A stretch of DNA of 64,000 nucleotides from Aestuariibacter sp. GS-14 (GTDB taxonomy: Bacteria; Pseudomonadota; Gammaproteobacteria; Enterobacterales; Alteromonadaceae). Below are positions 37,342-47,202 of this stretch, piece after piece. The position numbers and the translations under genes were made by a program. The stretch is taken from contig NZ_VHIP01000002.1 of assembly GCF_006494365.1 (NCBI RefSeq), positions 1 to 64,000 on the forward strand. The letters run 5' to 3'. Below the pieces are notes generated by a model. It was not told where the DNA came from, did no database searches, and saw only the letters and a list, made by a program, of their open reading frames with translations. The first letter of the stretch is position 1. Each line of letters starts with the position of its first letter.

Positions 37342-38410
37342 TGTTTTAGCCTATTGTCGGCCTGGCTATGAAGTCGATTTAGGGAACGAGCTGTTGGCTC
37401 TCGGCACTGACAAGGGAGTGTATGGCTATCCGCAGTTTAAAGCCAATGAAGGTTATGTAAAATTTGTATTCCATCAGGATGCCGATGCGGCAACACTCGT
37501 GAATACATTGCCTGTTAATCAGACTATATTCGCCCGGCAGCTTTTTCGAATTGTGGGTGAAGTCGGTATACAGGATAAAAGCGATCGCATTGGCCCTATC
37601 ATTGCCACTTTGGCTGAGATAGCGGATGTACCGCGTTGTGGTCTTCTATTTGTTGAACATGCTGATACTGAAGCGGGCAAAGAGCTGGCTAAGCTGTGTA
37701 AAAAGATAGCGGTACCTATGCGCCAGGCGTTTCGCAAGCAAGGCTGGTTAACTAAGGCTGAACAGCCAAAGCTGCCTGCCATGCATGTGTTCTTTACCGA
37801 TACCGACCGCTGTATTATCGGGGTGAGTGATGCACGTGGACGCAGTCCGTTTGCCAACGGAATTTGCAGGTTGAAGTTCCCGTCGCAATCACCCAGCCGT
37901 TCTACATTAAAACTGGAAGAAGCGCTGTTACTCATGCTGACCGATGAACAACGGGAAGCCATTTGCCGTCCTGGTGCCAGAGCGGTAGACCTTGGTGCGT
38001 GTCCGGGAGGATGGACTTACCAGTTGGTCTCGCGCGAAATGCACGTGGAAGCGGTAGATAACGGTAAAATGGCCGAACATTTAATGGCTACCGGGCTGGT
38101 GGATTACCGTCCGGAAGACGGATTTAAATATAAGCCAAAATTTGGTCAGGTAGAATTGCTGGTGTGTGATATGATTGAAAAGCCAGATCGGGTTGCCGAT
38201 TTAATGGCCAGCTGGTTGTGCAAAGGCTGGACAAATCACGCCATATTTAACTTAAAGTTGCCGATGAAACGGCGATATGAGACCGTATACGCCGCGATTC
38301 AGTCGGTGAAGGCGCAACTGGCTGAGCAAAAGATTCGGGCGAGTATGATTGTCCGGCATCTTTACCATGATAGAGACGAAGTGACCGTAACAGTAATTCG
38401 TGCTTTATAA
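37334..38410 (+). CDS. rlmM: 23S rRNA 2'-O-ribose methyltransferase RlmM
   Basis: A 358-residue SAM-dependent enzyme methylating C2498 of 23S rRNA. An N-terminal THUMP-like domain (~1-175) precedes a Rossmann methyltransferase domain with AVDLGACPGGWTYQLVSR (~217-234). The K-D-K-E type catalytic residues include Lys in IFNLKLPMK. Length equals the family norm. Confidence 0.93.
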   Translation: MSSVLAYCRPGYEVDLGNELLALGTDKGVYGYPQFKANEGYVKFVFHQDADAATLVNTLPVNQTIFARQLFRIVGEVGIQDKSDRIGPIIATLAEIADVPRCGLLFVEHADTEAGKELAKLCKKIAVPMRQAFRKQGWLTKAEQPKLPAMHVFFTDTDRCIIGVSDARGRSPFANGICRLKFPSQSPSRSTLKLEEALLLMLTDEQREAICRPGARAVDLGACPGGWTYQLVSREMHVEAVDNGKMAEHLMATGLVDYRPEDGFKYKPKFGQVELLVCDMIEKPDRVADLMASWLCKGWTNHAIFNLKLPMKRRYETVYAAIQSVKAQLAEQKIRASMIVRHLYHDRDEVTVTVIRAL

Positions 38411-38517
38411 GAATTTATGATGATATATCATCAGGTTAGGTGGGGTAAGAATCGATTTCTTCAGATTAGTTGCAGTCTTTTTTCATAAAGGACTGTAAAT
38501 CTGGTAGCGAAATCCTT

Positions 38518-38523
38518 TATAAT
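38518..38523 (+). promoter_or_regulatory. Probable -10 box of the EF-G gene
   Basis: A consensus TATAAT followed by a GC-rich discriminator (CCCGCCG), 40 bases before the start codon. The -35 region (TGTAAA, spacer 18) is weak. Confidence 0.45.
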
Positions 38524-38563
38524 CCCGCCGTTTTTTTATTCTGAACCTATTGAAAGTGAACTA

Positions 38564-40651
38564 ATGGCAGACTTATCCCTTTACAGAAACATTGGTATTT
38601 TCGCCCACGTAGACGCGGGTAAAACCACCACTACAGAACGTATTTTGAAACTTACCGGTAAAATCCATAAAACCGGTGAAGTACACGACGGTGAGTCAAC
38701 GACTGACTTTATGGAACAGGAAGCTGAGCGCGGTATTACTATCCAGTCTGCTGCGACTACCTGTTTCTGGAAAAACCACCGCATGAACATCATCGATACT
38801 CCCGGACACGTTGACTTCACCGTTGAAGTTTACCGTTCACTGAAAGTATTGGATGGTGGTATCGGTGTTTTCTGTGGTTCAGGCGGCGTTGAGCCACAGT
38901 CTGAAACCAACTGGCGCTATGCTAACGATTCAGAAGTTGCGCGTGTAATCTTCGTAAACAAACTGGACCGTATGGGTGCAGACTTCTACCGCGTTGTTGG
39001 ACAGGTTAAAAAAGTACTGGCGGCTAACCCGTTAGTAATGACTCTGCCAATCGGTATCGAAGATCAGTTCAAAGGTGTTGTTAACCTGTTGGACATGAAA
39101 GCGTACATTTGGGATGACTCAGGTCTGCCAGAAAACTACGAAATTGTTGATATTCCTGCTGATATGGTTGAAAAAGCTCAGGAATTCCGCGAGCAAATGA
39201 TCGAAACTGCTGTTGAGCAGGACGACGAAGTAATGATGGCTTACATGGATGGCGAAGAGCCGTCTCTGGAAGACCTGAAGCGTTGTATTCGCAAAGGTAC
39301 ACGTGACCTGGCATTCTTCCCAACTTACTGTGGTTCAGCGTTCAAAAACAAAGGTATTCAGTTAGTTCTGGATGCGGTTGTTGACTTCCTGCCAAACCCA
39401 ACCGAAGTTGATCCACAGGATTTGACTGACGAAGAAACAGGTGAACCTACTGGTCAAAAAGCCATTGTGTCTGAAGACGAGCCGTTCCGCGCGTTAGCGT
39501 TTAAGATCATGGACGACCGTTTCGGTGCCCTGACTTTCGTACGTATTTACTCTGGTAAGCTGAAGAAGGGTGATACCATCCTGAACTCTGCAACAGGTAA
39601 AACAGAACGTGTTGGCCGCATGGTAGAAATGCACGCGAACGAGCGTACAGAACTGCAATCTGCTCAAGCTGGTGACATCATCGCAATCGTAGGTATGAAG
39701 AACGTACAAACTGGTCACACTCTGTGTGATCCAAACAAACCTTGTACACTTGAGCCAATGATTTTCCCTGAGCCGGTAATCTCTATTGCTGTTAAGCCAA
39801 AAGACAAAGGCGCAAACGAGAAGATGTCTATTGCTATCGGTAAACTGGTAGCAGAAGATCCAACGTTCCAGGTTGAAACTGATGAAGATTCTGGCGAAAC
39901 CATCCTGAAAGGTATGGGTGAGCTGCACTTAGACATCAAAGTAGACATTCTGAAGCGTACTTACGGCGTAGAGCTGTTAGTTGGTCAGCCTCAGGTTGCT
40001 TATCGTGAAACTATCACGCAAGCAGTTGAAGATAGCTACACGCACAAGAAGCAGTCTGGTGGTTCTGGTCAGTACGGTAAGATTGATTACCGCATCCGTC
40101 CAGGAGAAACTAACTCTGGCTTTACGTTCAAGTCTACCGTTGTGGGTGGTAACGTTCCTAAGGAATTCTTCCCAGCCATCGAGAAAGGCTTTAAGTCTAT
40201 GATGGGTGCGGGTCCATTGGCTGGTTATCCGGTACTGGACGTTGAGGTTGAGCTGTTTGACGGTGGTTTCCACGCAGTTGACTCATCAGCAATCGCGTTC
40301 GAAATTGCAGCGAAAGGTGCATTCCGTCAGTCTATGCCAAAAGCGGGTCCTCAGATCCTTGAGCCAATCATGAAAGTTGACGTGTTCTCTCCGGATGACA
40401 ACGTAGGTGACGTGATTGGTGACCTGAACCGTCGTCGCGGTATGATCAAAGATCAAGAAGCTGGCGCAACAGGTGTTCGCGTTAAAGCTGACGTACCTCT
40501 GTCAGAGATGTTTGGTTACATTGGTCACCTGCGTACTATTACGTCAGGTCGTGGTCAGTTCTCTATGGAATTCAGCCACTACTCACAATGTCCACAAAAC
40601 GTATCTGAGAAAGTAATCGAAGAAGCAAAAGCGCGTAAAGCGGCTAAGTAA
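38564..40651 (+). CDS. fusA: Elongation factor G, second type (not in a str operon)
   Basis: A 695-residue translational GTPase. G motifs: [14 protein letters not shown] (~14-27), DTPGHVDF (~81-88) and NKLDRMGA (~135-142); domains II-V are complete to the C-terminal [19 protein letters not shown]. The gene stands alone, with its own promoter-like sequence and strong terminator, not with rpsL-rpsG-tuf. It is therefore probably the second EF-G paralogue common in marine gammaproteobacteria. Strong preference for a small set of codons suggests high expression. Whether it serves elongation, recycling or both cannot be read here. Confidence 0.9.
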   Translation: MADLSLYRNIGIFAHVDAGKTTTTERILKLTGKIHKTGEVHDGESTTDFMEQEAERGITIQSAATTCFWKNHRMNIIDTPGHVDFTVEVYRSLKVLDGGIGVFCGSGGVEPQSETNWRYANDSEVARVIFVNKLDRMGADFYRVVGQVKKVLAANPLVMTLPIGIEDQFKGVVNLLDMKAYIWDDSGLPENYEIVDIPADMVEKAQEFREQMIETAVEQDDEVMMAYMDGEEPSLEDLKRCIRKGTRDLAFFPTYCGSAFKNKGIQLVLDAVVDFLPNPTEVDPQDLTDEETGEPTGQKAIVSEDEPFRALAFKIMDDRFGALTFVRIYSGKLKKGDTILNSATGKTERVGRMVEMHANERTELQSAQAGDIIAIVGMKNVQTGHTLCDPNKPCTLEPMIFPEPVISIAVKPKDKGANEKMSIAIGKLVAEDPTFQVETDEDSGETILKGMGELHLDIKVDILKRTYGVELLVGQPQVAYRETITQAVEDSYTHKKQSGGSGQYGKIDYRIRPGETNSGFTFKSTVVGGNVPKEFFPAIEKGFKSMMGAGPLAGYPVLDVEVELFDGGFHAVDSSAIAFEIAAKGAFRQSMPKAGPQILEPIMKVDVFSPDDNVGDVIGDLNRRRGMIKDQEAGATGVRVKADVPLSEMFGYIGHLRTITSGRGQFSMEFSHYSQCPQNVSEKVIEEAKARKAAK

Positions 40652-40674
40652 TTTCTGGATTACAGTAGACGTTT

Positions 40675-40702
40675 AAAAAACCCGCCTTCTGGCGGGTTTT
40701 TT
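40675..40702 (+). terminator. Strong terminator of the EF-G gene
   Basis: AAAAAACCCGCC / GGCGGGTTTTTT with a 4-base loop and a following T run. It separates housekeeping genes from the hydrogenase locus. Confidence 0.9.
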
Positions 40703-40736
40703 GTTTTTAACAAAATCGCTAATGGATCTGCACAGG

Positions 40737-40766
40737 TTTACTCGCAAGACAAATAAACGGTATAGT
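40737..40766 (+). promoter_or_regulatory. Possible sigma70 promoter of hupTUV-hypF
   Basis: TTTACT (40737-40742), an 18-base spacer and TATAGT (40761-40766), 30 bases before the hupT start. A constitutive sensor operon would fit. Confidence 0.45.
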
Positions 40767-40795
40767 GCCGCTATGAGGAACCACACGTTGCCGGT

Positions 40796-42124
40796 ATGAG
40801 TGATTCATTAAACACACTGTCATTACAAAGTATCCAGAGCGAGGATGCCTGGGTCAGTGTTATCCAGAAGATGGATGAGGCGTATGCTGATCTGGTGCAT
40901 TCACAGGTGGAAGTTGAACAAAAGAATGTTGAGTTAGAAGAAGCCAAGAGTTTTTCTGACAGTATTCAAAGTGCAATGAATGACGTGTTAATTGTTTGCG
41001 ATAATGATGGGGTAATTGAGGGCGTGAATCGCGCGCTCACCGAACTGGTTGGAGAAGCTCAGGAGGCCTTGCTCGGACGGTCATTACTGACCTTTATAGA
41101 CGAAGATTACCGCGAAAAATTTCAGACCTTCAGAGCCAGAATACAGGCGCAGCCCATCCGCGATTTTGAAATAGAAATTCAAGGCAAAGACGGCAAGGTG
41201 CCGTTGTCGGTAAACTGTACGGCAAGACTAAACCACCGTGGCAAAAGTGTTGGCATGGTGTTGGTAGGCAGGGCGCTGGGCGAACTTCAACGTGCCTACA
41301 AAGAACTGAATACCGCCCACGCGGAACTCCAAATTGCACAACAACGGTTGATTCAGTCTGAGAAAATGGCGTCACTTGGTCGCCTTGTTGCTGGTGTTGC
41401 TCATGAGCTGAATAATCCCATTAGCTTTGTTTATGGCAATATGCATGTACTGCGCCGGTATACCGACAAACTCAGCACCTACTTTGATGCGGTTGCTCAA
41501 GGGGAAAGCCGTGACAAACTGCGCGATATGCGAGAGCAACTGCGGCTGGATAAAGCCATAAAAGATCTCAACTCGCTGGTCGATGGCACAATGGAAGGGG
41601 CCGACAGAGTCAAAGAGATTGTTAATGACTTGCGCCAGTTTTCTTCCACGCAGGTATCCGAGAAAGCCTTATTTGATTTGCGCCATGTCGTGCATACCGC
41701 TTTGCATTGGATTATGAAGGAAACCCGGTTTACTGTAGATATTGACGATCAGTTACCCAATCCACTTAACGCCTATGGTCATGCAGGCCAGATACATCAG
41801 GTTGTGGTGAATTTAATTGAAAATGCTGTTGATGCTATGGCGGAAAGTCCTGTTCGTTGTTTAGGTTTAAGTGCAAAGGCAGACAACGTTGGTGTAATGC
41901 TGGTGGTAACAGACACCGGACCGGGGATTAGCGACAAGGATTCGGCACAGATTTTTGAGCCTTTCTACACCACAAAGCCAGTGGGCATGGGTACAGGATT
42001 AGGTTTATCAATCAGTTATGGCATTGTTTCACAGCACGATGGTGAGTTGAGTATTGAAAACCGGCCAGACGGTGGCGTAGTAGCCAGCGTTTACCTACCT
42101 AACCAGGAGTCAGTTAGTGCTTAA
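40796..42124 (+). CDS. hupT: PAS-domain histidine kinase of the H2-sensing system (HupT/HoxJ)
   Basis: A 442-residue soluble histidine kinase. After an N-terminal coiled segment, a PAS domain spans ~55-160 (IQSAMNDVLIVCDNDGVIEG). A linker helix leads to HisKA with phospho-His in VAGVAHELNNPISFVYGN (~200) and HATPase (~315-438; [18 protein letters not shown]). It has no membrane helix. The regulatory hydrogenase small subunit starts inside its 3' end, giving the hupT-hupU-hupV order of Rhodobacter capsulatus. By analogy it is inhibited or activated through contact with HupUV and acts on HupR. The hydrogen-related role is an inference from context. Confidence 0.88.
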   Translation: MSDSLNTLSLQSIQSEDAWVSVIQKMDEAYADLVHSQVEVEQKNVELEEAKSFSDSIQSAMNDVLIVCDNDGVIEGVNRALTELVGEAQEALLGRSLLTFIDEDYREKFQTFRARIQAQPIRDFEIEIQGKDGKVPLSVNCTARLNHRGKSVGMVLVGRALGELQRAYKELNTAHAELQIAQQRLIQSEKMASLGRLVAGVAHELNNPISFVYGNMHVLRRYTDKLSTYFDAVAQGESRDKLRDMREQLRLDKAIKDLNSLVDGTMEGADRVKEIVNDLRQFSSTQVSEKALFDLRHVVHTALHWIMKETRFTVDIDDQLPNPLNAYGHAGQIHQVVVNLIENAVDAMAESPVRCLGLSAKADNVGVMLVVTDTGPGISDKDSAQIFEPFYTTKPVGMGTGLGLSISYGIVSQHDGELSIENRPDGGVVASVYLPNQESVSA

Positions 42125-43112
42125 CTTGTTATGGTTGCAATCAGGCGGTTGTGGCGGCTGTTCGATGTCATTGTTAAACGCCGAATCGCCGAACCTCCTC
42201 AGCCTATTTGAAAACGCCGGGATTAACCTGTTGTGGCATCCATCGTTAAGTGAAGCGAGTGGGCACGAATGTATCGAAATGCTGGATGGTATTCTTGCCG
42301 GCGATATTTCACTGGATATTCTGTGTATTGAAGGCTCGATGATGACCGGCCCCCTCGGAACCGGCAAGTTCCACATTATGGGGGGAACAGGAAAGCCCAT
42401 GATTGAATGGGTAAAAGCACTCGCTGAAAAGGCAACTTATACCGTAGCGGTAGGGTCTTGCGCAGCCTATGGCGGTATAACTGCCGCAGGCGCTAACGAT
42501 ACGGATGCTACCGGTCTGCAATATGATGGTGAGATTCGTGGCGGCTTGTTAGGTAACGATTTTGTGTCTGGCAGTGGTCAGCAGGTTGTCAATATCGCTG
42601 GCTGTCCAACCCATCCTGATTGGGTCACAGAAACCCTTATGAGCATTGCGCTGGGCGAGCACCAGGATGACAATCTGGACAAGTTTGGTCGTCCTCGGAT
42701 GTATGCGGATCATCTGGTACATCATGGGTGTTCCCGCAATGAATTTTACGAATACAAAGCCAGTGCGGTAGACATGGGCGATCGTGGCTGCATGATGGAG
42801 AATATGGGCTGTAAAGGCACTCAGGCTCATGCTGACTGCAATACCCGGCCGTGGAACGGGCAGGGCTCCTGCACCAACGGTGGCTATCCTTGTATTAACT
42901 GTACCGCGCCAGAATTTGAAGAGCCGGGACACAGTTTCTGCAAAACGCCTAAAGTGGCTGGCATACCGGTTGGTTTACCTACCGATATGCCTAAAGCCTG
43001 GTTTGTGGCGTTAGCTTCACTGTCGAAAGCGGCCACGCCGGAGCGGTTAAAAAAGAATGCCATTTCAGAGCAATTAATTTACCCTCCCACTATTCACAAG
43101 CGCAAAGACTAA
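42117..43112 (+). CDS. hupU: Regulatory [NiFe]-hydrogenase small subunit (H2 sensor)
   Basis: A 331-residue iron-sulfur subunit (HupU/HoxB). It has no Tat signal, as expected for the cytoplasmic sensor: it begins LNLLWLQSGGCGGCSMSLL with the proximal-cluster CxxC. Further cluster ligands are in GSCAAYGG (~112-119), AGCPTHP, HHGCSRNEF, CMMENMGCKG and the closing CINC region. The proximal site has a standard Gly where HupS has an extra Cys. GTG start at 42117 overlaps hupT by 8 bp. It should form a heterodimer with HupV. Confidence 0.93.
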   Translation: MLNLLWLQSGGCGGCSMSLLNAESPNLLSLFENAGINLLWHPSLSEASGHECIEMLDGILAGDISLDILCIEGSMMTGPLGTGKFHIMGGTGKPMIEWVKALAEKATYTVAVGSCAAYGGITAAGANDTDATGLQYDGEIRGGLLGNDFVSGSGQQVVNIAGCPTHPDWVTETLMSIALGEHQDDNLDKFGRPRMYADHLVHHGCSRNEFYEYKASAVDMGDRGCMMENMGCKGTQAHADCNTRPWNGQGSCTNGGYPCINCTAPEFEEPGHSFCKTPKVAGIPVGLPTDMPKAWFVALASLSKAATPERLKKNAISEQLIYPPTIHKRKD

Positions 43113-43121
43113 GAGCCATTT

Positions 43122-44573
43122 ATGAGCCGTATTGTTGCCGGACCGTTTAACCGGGTTGAGGGTGATTTGGAAATCACCTTGGACATAGCCGAAAATAAAG
43201 TTGTCAGTGCTGAAGTGAACTCACCGCTTTACCGCGGGTTTGAGCGTATCCTATTAGGCCACAAGCCCATGGATGCGCTGGTGTATACGCCCCGAATTTG
43301 CGGTATTTGTTCAGTGACTCAATCAGTAGCCAGTGCAAGGGCGCTGGCGGATGCCATGCAGTTGAGCATGCCGCTAAACGGCGAGTTGTGTACGAATCTG
43401 GTATTGGCTAACGAAAATATTACAGATTTACTTACGCATTTTTATTTGTTTTTCATGCCGGACTTTGCTCGCGACGTATATCAACAGCAAGACTGGTTCG
43501 AACCTATTTACGCACGATTTAAATCCACTTCAGGCACAGCATCTGCACAAATGCTACCAGCCAGAGCTGATTTCCTGCATCTTATGGGCATAATGGCGGG
43601 TAAGTGGCCTCACACCTTAAGCCTACAGCCGGGTGGAGTAGCGAAGGCTATCGAAGCAAAAGAGCGGATCCGTTTACTTGCTATCATCGGCAGTTTTAAA
43701 CAGTTTCTGGAAACTACCCTGTTCGGCGATGAGCTGGCGACGATTGCACAGCTATCCAGTGAGAAAGAACTTTGGGCCTGGCATGAGCAACAGCCCTGGC
43801 AATCCAGCGACTTCAGGCGGTTTTTGCACATCTCGCGTTCGCTCGAATTACAGGCTTTAGGGCGGGCAACAGATCAGTTCCTGAGTTATGGCGCTTATCG
43901 TGTTCACGGCAAGAACCTTTGGAAACAAGGCTGTGTGTTCGGCGGCACATCAGTGCCTTTGGATACGCAGGATATTACCGAAGACCATGCGCACAGTTGG
44001 ATGAGCGAATCGCATAAGAGTCATTTCCCCGCGCAAGGTGTAACGGTACCTTCGCTTGATAACGAAGCAGGCTACAGTTGGTGTAAATCACCACGCCTTA
44101 ATCAGCAGGTTATGGAGGTGGGGCCATTAGCCCGACAGGTGATTAATGGCCATTCACTGGCGAAGGATTTAGTGGGTCGCAATGGCGCAAATGTGTTTTC
44201 ACGCATTGTTGCCCGCTTGCTGGAAATTGCTATTGTGGTGCCACAAATGGAACTGTGGGTGAAACAGATCGATCCAAAAGCGCCATTTTGTCACCACGGT
44301 GACATGCCGTCTGAAGCATCTGGTGTAGGCCTTGTTGAAGCCGCCAGAGGTTCGCTGGGTCATTGGCTTGAAGTGAAGCAAGGTAAAATTGCTAACTATC
44401 AGATTATTGCGCCAACCAGCTGGAATTTTTCTCCACGTGATTTGGCGGGGCAACCCGGTGCGTTAGAACAAGCGGTGGTGGGAGCGCCAGTGATAGATGG
44501 CGAGAAAACGCCAGTATCAGTTCAGCACATTGTCCGCTCATTTGATCCTTGTATGGCCTGTACGGTGCATTAG
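43122..44573 (+). CDS. hupV: Regulatory [NiFe]-hydrogenase large subunit (H2 sensor)
   Basis: A 483-residue large subunit (HupV/HoxC) carrying the Ni-Fe site. All four ligand cysteines are present: RICGIC (60-63) and DPCMACTVH at the very end. The protein stops at that His, so it lacks the C-terminal peptide cut off by maturation proteases, a hallmark of sensor hydrogenases. Ile62 and Phe110 match the bulky gas-channel residues reported for the Ralstonia sensor HoxC, where catalytic enzymes have Val and Leu. It is 9 bases after hupU and overlaps hypF by one base. Confidence 0.94.
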   Translation: MSRIVAGPFNRVEGDLEITLDIAENKVVSAEVNSPLYRGFERILLGHKPMDALVYTPRICGICSVTQSVASARALADAMQLSMPLNGELCTNLVLANENITDLLTHFYLFFMPDFARDVYQQQDWFEPIYARFKSTSGTASAQMLPARADFLHLMGIMAGKWPHTLSLQPGGVAKAIEAKERIRLLAIIGSFKQFLETTLFGDELATIAQLSSEKELWAWHEQQPWQSSDFRRFLHISRSLELQALGRATDQFLSYGAYRVHGKNLWKQGCVFGGTSVPLDTQDITEDHAHSWMSESHKSHFPAQGVTVPSLDNEAGYSWCKSPRLNQQVMEVGPLARQVINGHSLAKDLVGRNGANVFSRIVARLLEIAIVVPQMELWVKQIDPKAPFCHHGDMPSEASGVGLVEAARGSLGHWLEVKQGKIANYQIIAPTSWNFSPRDLAGQPGALEQAVVGAPVIDGEKTPVSVQHIVRSFDPCMACTVH

Positions 44574-46945
44574 TGTCACAGTGTAATGGAAGCAGGCTTC
44601 GCGTTAGTGGCGTGGTGCAGGGCGTTGGATTTCGCCCATTTGTCTGGCAATTAGCCAATGATATGGCGCTGGCCGGTCAGGTGTTTAACGATGCAGCGGG
44701 CGTAACGATTGAAATTCTTGCAAACGCGGAAATAACGGAACGCTTTGCTGCGCGACTCTGCAATGAACATCCTCCTTTGGCTGTTATAGAGTCTGTGACT
44801 ACAGCGCCTGCGAGCTTCACCGAATTCAGTGGCTTTCATATTGTTGCATCACAAACCGGTGAAGTGAGTACCGGTTGTGCACCAGATTCGGCGACTTGCA
44901 CTGACTGTCTGTCAGAGCTTCACAATAGTAGCGATCGCCGTTATGGCTATCCCTTTATAAACTGCACAAACTGTGGCCCGCGGCTGAGTATTATTAAGCA
45001 TATCCCGTATGACAGGGCGTCAACCACAATGGCGGAATTCGACCTTTGTGATGCCTGTCAGCGCGAATATGATAATCCGGCCGACAGACGCTTTCACGCC
45101 CAACCCAATGCTTGCCCGGACTGCGGGCCTCAGTGTGTGCTCGAATCATCAGACGGTAGCGTTATTCCTGCCGCCGATCCGTTTGCCGTGCTGGCAGCAG
45201 CCATCAAAGACGGCAAGATTGTCGCAGTGAAAGGCATTGGTGGGATGCATTTGGTGTGTGATGCCACTAATGAGCAGGCCGTCCAACAATTAAGAGTACG
45301 CAAACATCGCCCCGGTAAAGCGTTGGCATTAATGGCGCAATCTACCGAGGCAATTAAGCAATATGTCATTGTGTCTGAGCATGCAGAAGCCATGCTTTCC
45401 AGCCCGGCCGCACCTGTGGTGTTAATGCCAAAACGTATCTCAGATCCGTTATCTCGCCCCATCGTACCATCCATTCCACCGGCCATAGCACCCTCCATAC
45501 CCCCGCCCATACTACCGTCCATAGCAACGTCCGTCGCACCCGATACGGGCATGCTTGGGTTTATGTTGCCTTATTCGCCCATTCACTGGTTACTTATGGT
45601 GCATCTGGACATACCCGTGGTGATGACCAGTGGCAATCGGTCTGGTTCGCCCCAAGCGATCACTAACCACGATGCCAGAGAGCAATTGCAAGACATTGCC
45701 GACTTGCTGCTATTGCACAACAGGCCAATTCACAACCGACTGGATGATTCGGTGGTGTTAGCAGACATCAAAGGCGTCCAGCTTTTCAGGCGCGCAAGAG
45801 GTTATGCGCCGACAAGTCTGCCATTACCCCCCGGGTTCAGTGCGGAAGAACCGCTGGTTGCTCTGGGAGGGCAATTAAAGAACACGGTTTGTATGGTGAA
45901 AGGTAATAAAGCCATCGTGACGCAACATTTGGGCGACCTGCACGATGCCAGTACCTTCGATCAGTATCTGCATACTCAAACATTGTTTACGTCGTTGTAC
46001 GATATTAACAGCCAGCGTTATGCCTGTGATATGCATCCGGAATATCTGTCTACCAAACACGCAGAAAGTCTGGTTGAACAAGGGAAGACATTATTTAAGG
46101 TACAGCATCATCACGCGCACATTGCGTCTTGCCTCGGGGATAACCAATATCCGCGAACCGCACCAAAAGTGTTGGGTATTTGTCTGGATGGCACTGGTTT
46201 TGGAACCGATGGTAGTTTGTGGGGCGGAGAGTTCCTGTACGGCGACTACCACTCAATGGAACGCGTGGGTTCAATTACGCCGTTTCCTCTTATTGGCGGT
46301 GCGCAGGCTATAAAATCTCCCTGGCGGTGTTTGTATGCACAGCTTCGTCAGCATTACTCAGCAATGGAAATTACTGCTTTTGCCAATATCATCCCACAAC
46401 TGGGTTCACCAGTGTGTCAAACATTTGAGATGATGCTGGAGAAGGGACTGAACGTGCCCATTACCAGCTCCGCCGGTCGCTTGTTTGATGCCGTAGCGGC
46501 GGCGTTGGGATGTTCGGCTGACAATATCAGCTACGAGGGGCAGGCAGCGATTCAATTGGAAACGCTGGCCGGGCAGTGCACCGCTGAGTCCGATCCCTAT
46601 GTTTTTAGCGTCGACAATAACCTGATTAACACCGCTTTACTGTGGAAATCACTATTGGACGATCTCTCAAGTGGCCGTGATAAAGCCTGTATTGCCGCCG
46701 CTTTCCACCGTGGTTTTGTGGACGCACTGCTTACGATGACCGATCATCTGCGACAAGAGTATGAATTTGACGCGGTGGCGCTATCGGGCGGTGTCATGCA
46801 AAACCAATTGGTGTTTCATGGGTTGATTACTGGCCTGGAATCTCAGGGATTGACTGTTTTGACCCACAAAACCTTGCCTGCCAATGATGGGGGGATTGCT
46901 TTTGGTCAGGCGTTAGTGACCCTCGCTCAATCTACACTTGGTTAG
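44573..46945 (+). CDS. hypF: Carbamoyltransferase HypF (cyanide-ligand synthesis)
   Basis: A 790-residue maturation factor that moves a carbamoyl group from carbamoyl phosphate onto HypE. I start at GTG 44573, overlapping the hupV stop; the open frame upstream is hupV-overlapping. Order: acylphosphatase domain (~1-90, RVSGVVQGVGFRPFVWQLA), two zinc-finger pairs (CTDC..CTNCGP; CDAC..CPDCGP, ~100-190), a YrdC-like domain (~200-390), then the Kae1-like carbamoyltransferase domain with HHHAHIASCL. A Pro/Ser/Ile-rich expansion at ~296-325 inside the YrdC-like domain is unusual. It is the last gene before the hupS promoter region. Confidence 0.94.
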   Translation: MSQCNGSRLRVSGVVQGVGFRPFVWQLANDMALAGQVFNDAAGVTIEILANAEITERFAARLCNEHPPLAVIESVTTAPASFTEFSGFHIVASQTGEVSTGCAPDSATCTDCLSELHNSSDRRYGYPFINCTNCGPRLSIIKHIPYDRASTTMAEFDLCDACQREYDNPADRRFHAQPNACPDCGPQCVLESSDGSVIPAADPFAVLAAAIKDGKIVAVKGIGGMHLVCDATNEQAVQQLRVRKHRPGKALALMAQSTEAIKQYVIVSEHAEAMLSSPAAPVVLMPKRISDPLSRPIVPSIPPAIAPSIPPPILPSIATSVAPDTGMLGFMLPYSPIHWLLMVHLDIPVVMTSGNRSGSPQAITNHDAREQLQDIADLLLLHNRPIHNRLDDSVVLADIKGVQLFRRARGYAPTSLPLPPGFSAEEPLVALGGQLKNTVCMVKGNKAIVTQHLGDLHDASTFDQYLHTQTLFTSLYDINSQRYACDMHPEYLSTKHAESLVEQGKTLFKVQHHHAHIASCLGDNQYPRTAPKVLGICLDGTGFGTDGSLWGGEFLYGDYHSMERVGSITPFPLIGGAQAIKSPWRCLYAQLRQHYSAMEITAFANIIPQLGSPVCQTFEMMLEKGLNVPITSSAGRLFDAVAAALGCSADNISYEGQAAIQLETLAGQCTAESDPYVFSVDNNLINTALLWKSLLDDLSSGRDKACIAAAFHRGFVDALLTMTDHLRQEYEFDAVALSGGVMQNQLVFHGLITGLESQGLTVLTHKTLPANDGGIAFGQALVTLAQSTLG

Positions 46946-46955
46946 TGGGTTAACC

Positions 46956-46971
46956 AGGTGTAAACACACCT
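46956..46971 (+). terminator. Weak hairpin after hypF
   Basis: AGGTGT / ACACCT with a 4-base loop, followed by TCCGTTTTT. A modest terminator that would separate hupTUV-hypF from hupSLC. Confidence 0.45.
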
Positions 46972-47058
46972 TCCGTTTTTCTCTCCAAAGGTGAATTAGC
47001 TTTTCACTTATCCCTACTGTAATGCATTAAGTCATTGTTATTTAATGGTTATTATTTT

Positions 47059-47074
47059 TGGTCTGGTGTTTGCA
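47059..47074 (+). promoter_or_regulatory. Sigma54-type promoter of hupSLC
   Basis: TGGTCTGGTGTTTGCA has the invariant GG and GC of the -24/-12 class separated by exactly 10 bases (consensus TGGCACG-N4-TTGCA). It lies about 130 bases before the hupS start, leaving a long leader, and downstream of an AT-rich stretch suited to activator or IHF binding. Confidence 0.7.
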
Positions 47075-47202
47075 GAGCAGCATGTGAACATTACAACAAT
47101 AATAGCTGAAATTGCTTACATCAGAACTCAAGACCAGACTCCACAGGCTGTGCAAATTTGGCGTAAGTGCTTCTTCAGCGGGTATCACTGCCGGAGGACC
47201 AG

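Noticed and set aside
45130-45552. Minus-strand frame with Gly/Met repeats opposite hypF
   Set aside because: It is the complement of the Pro/Ser/Ile repeat in hypF and has no start context or homology that I recognise.
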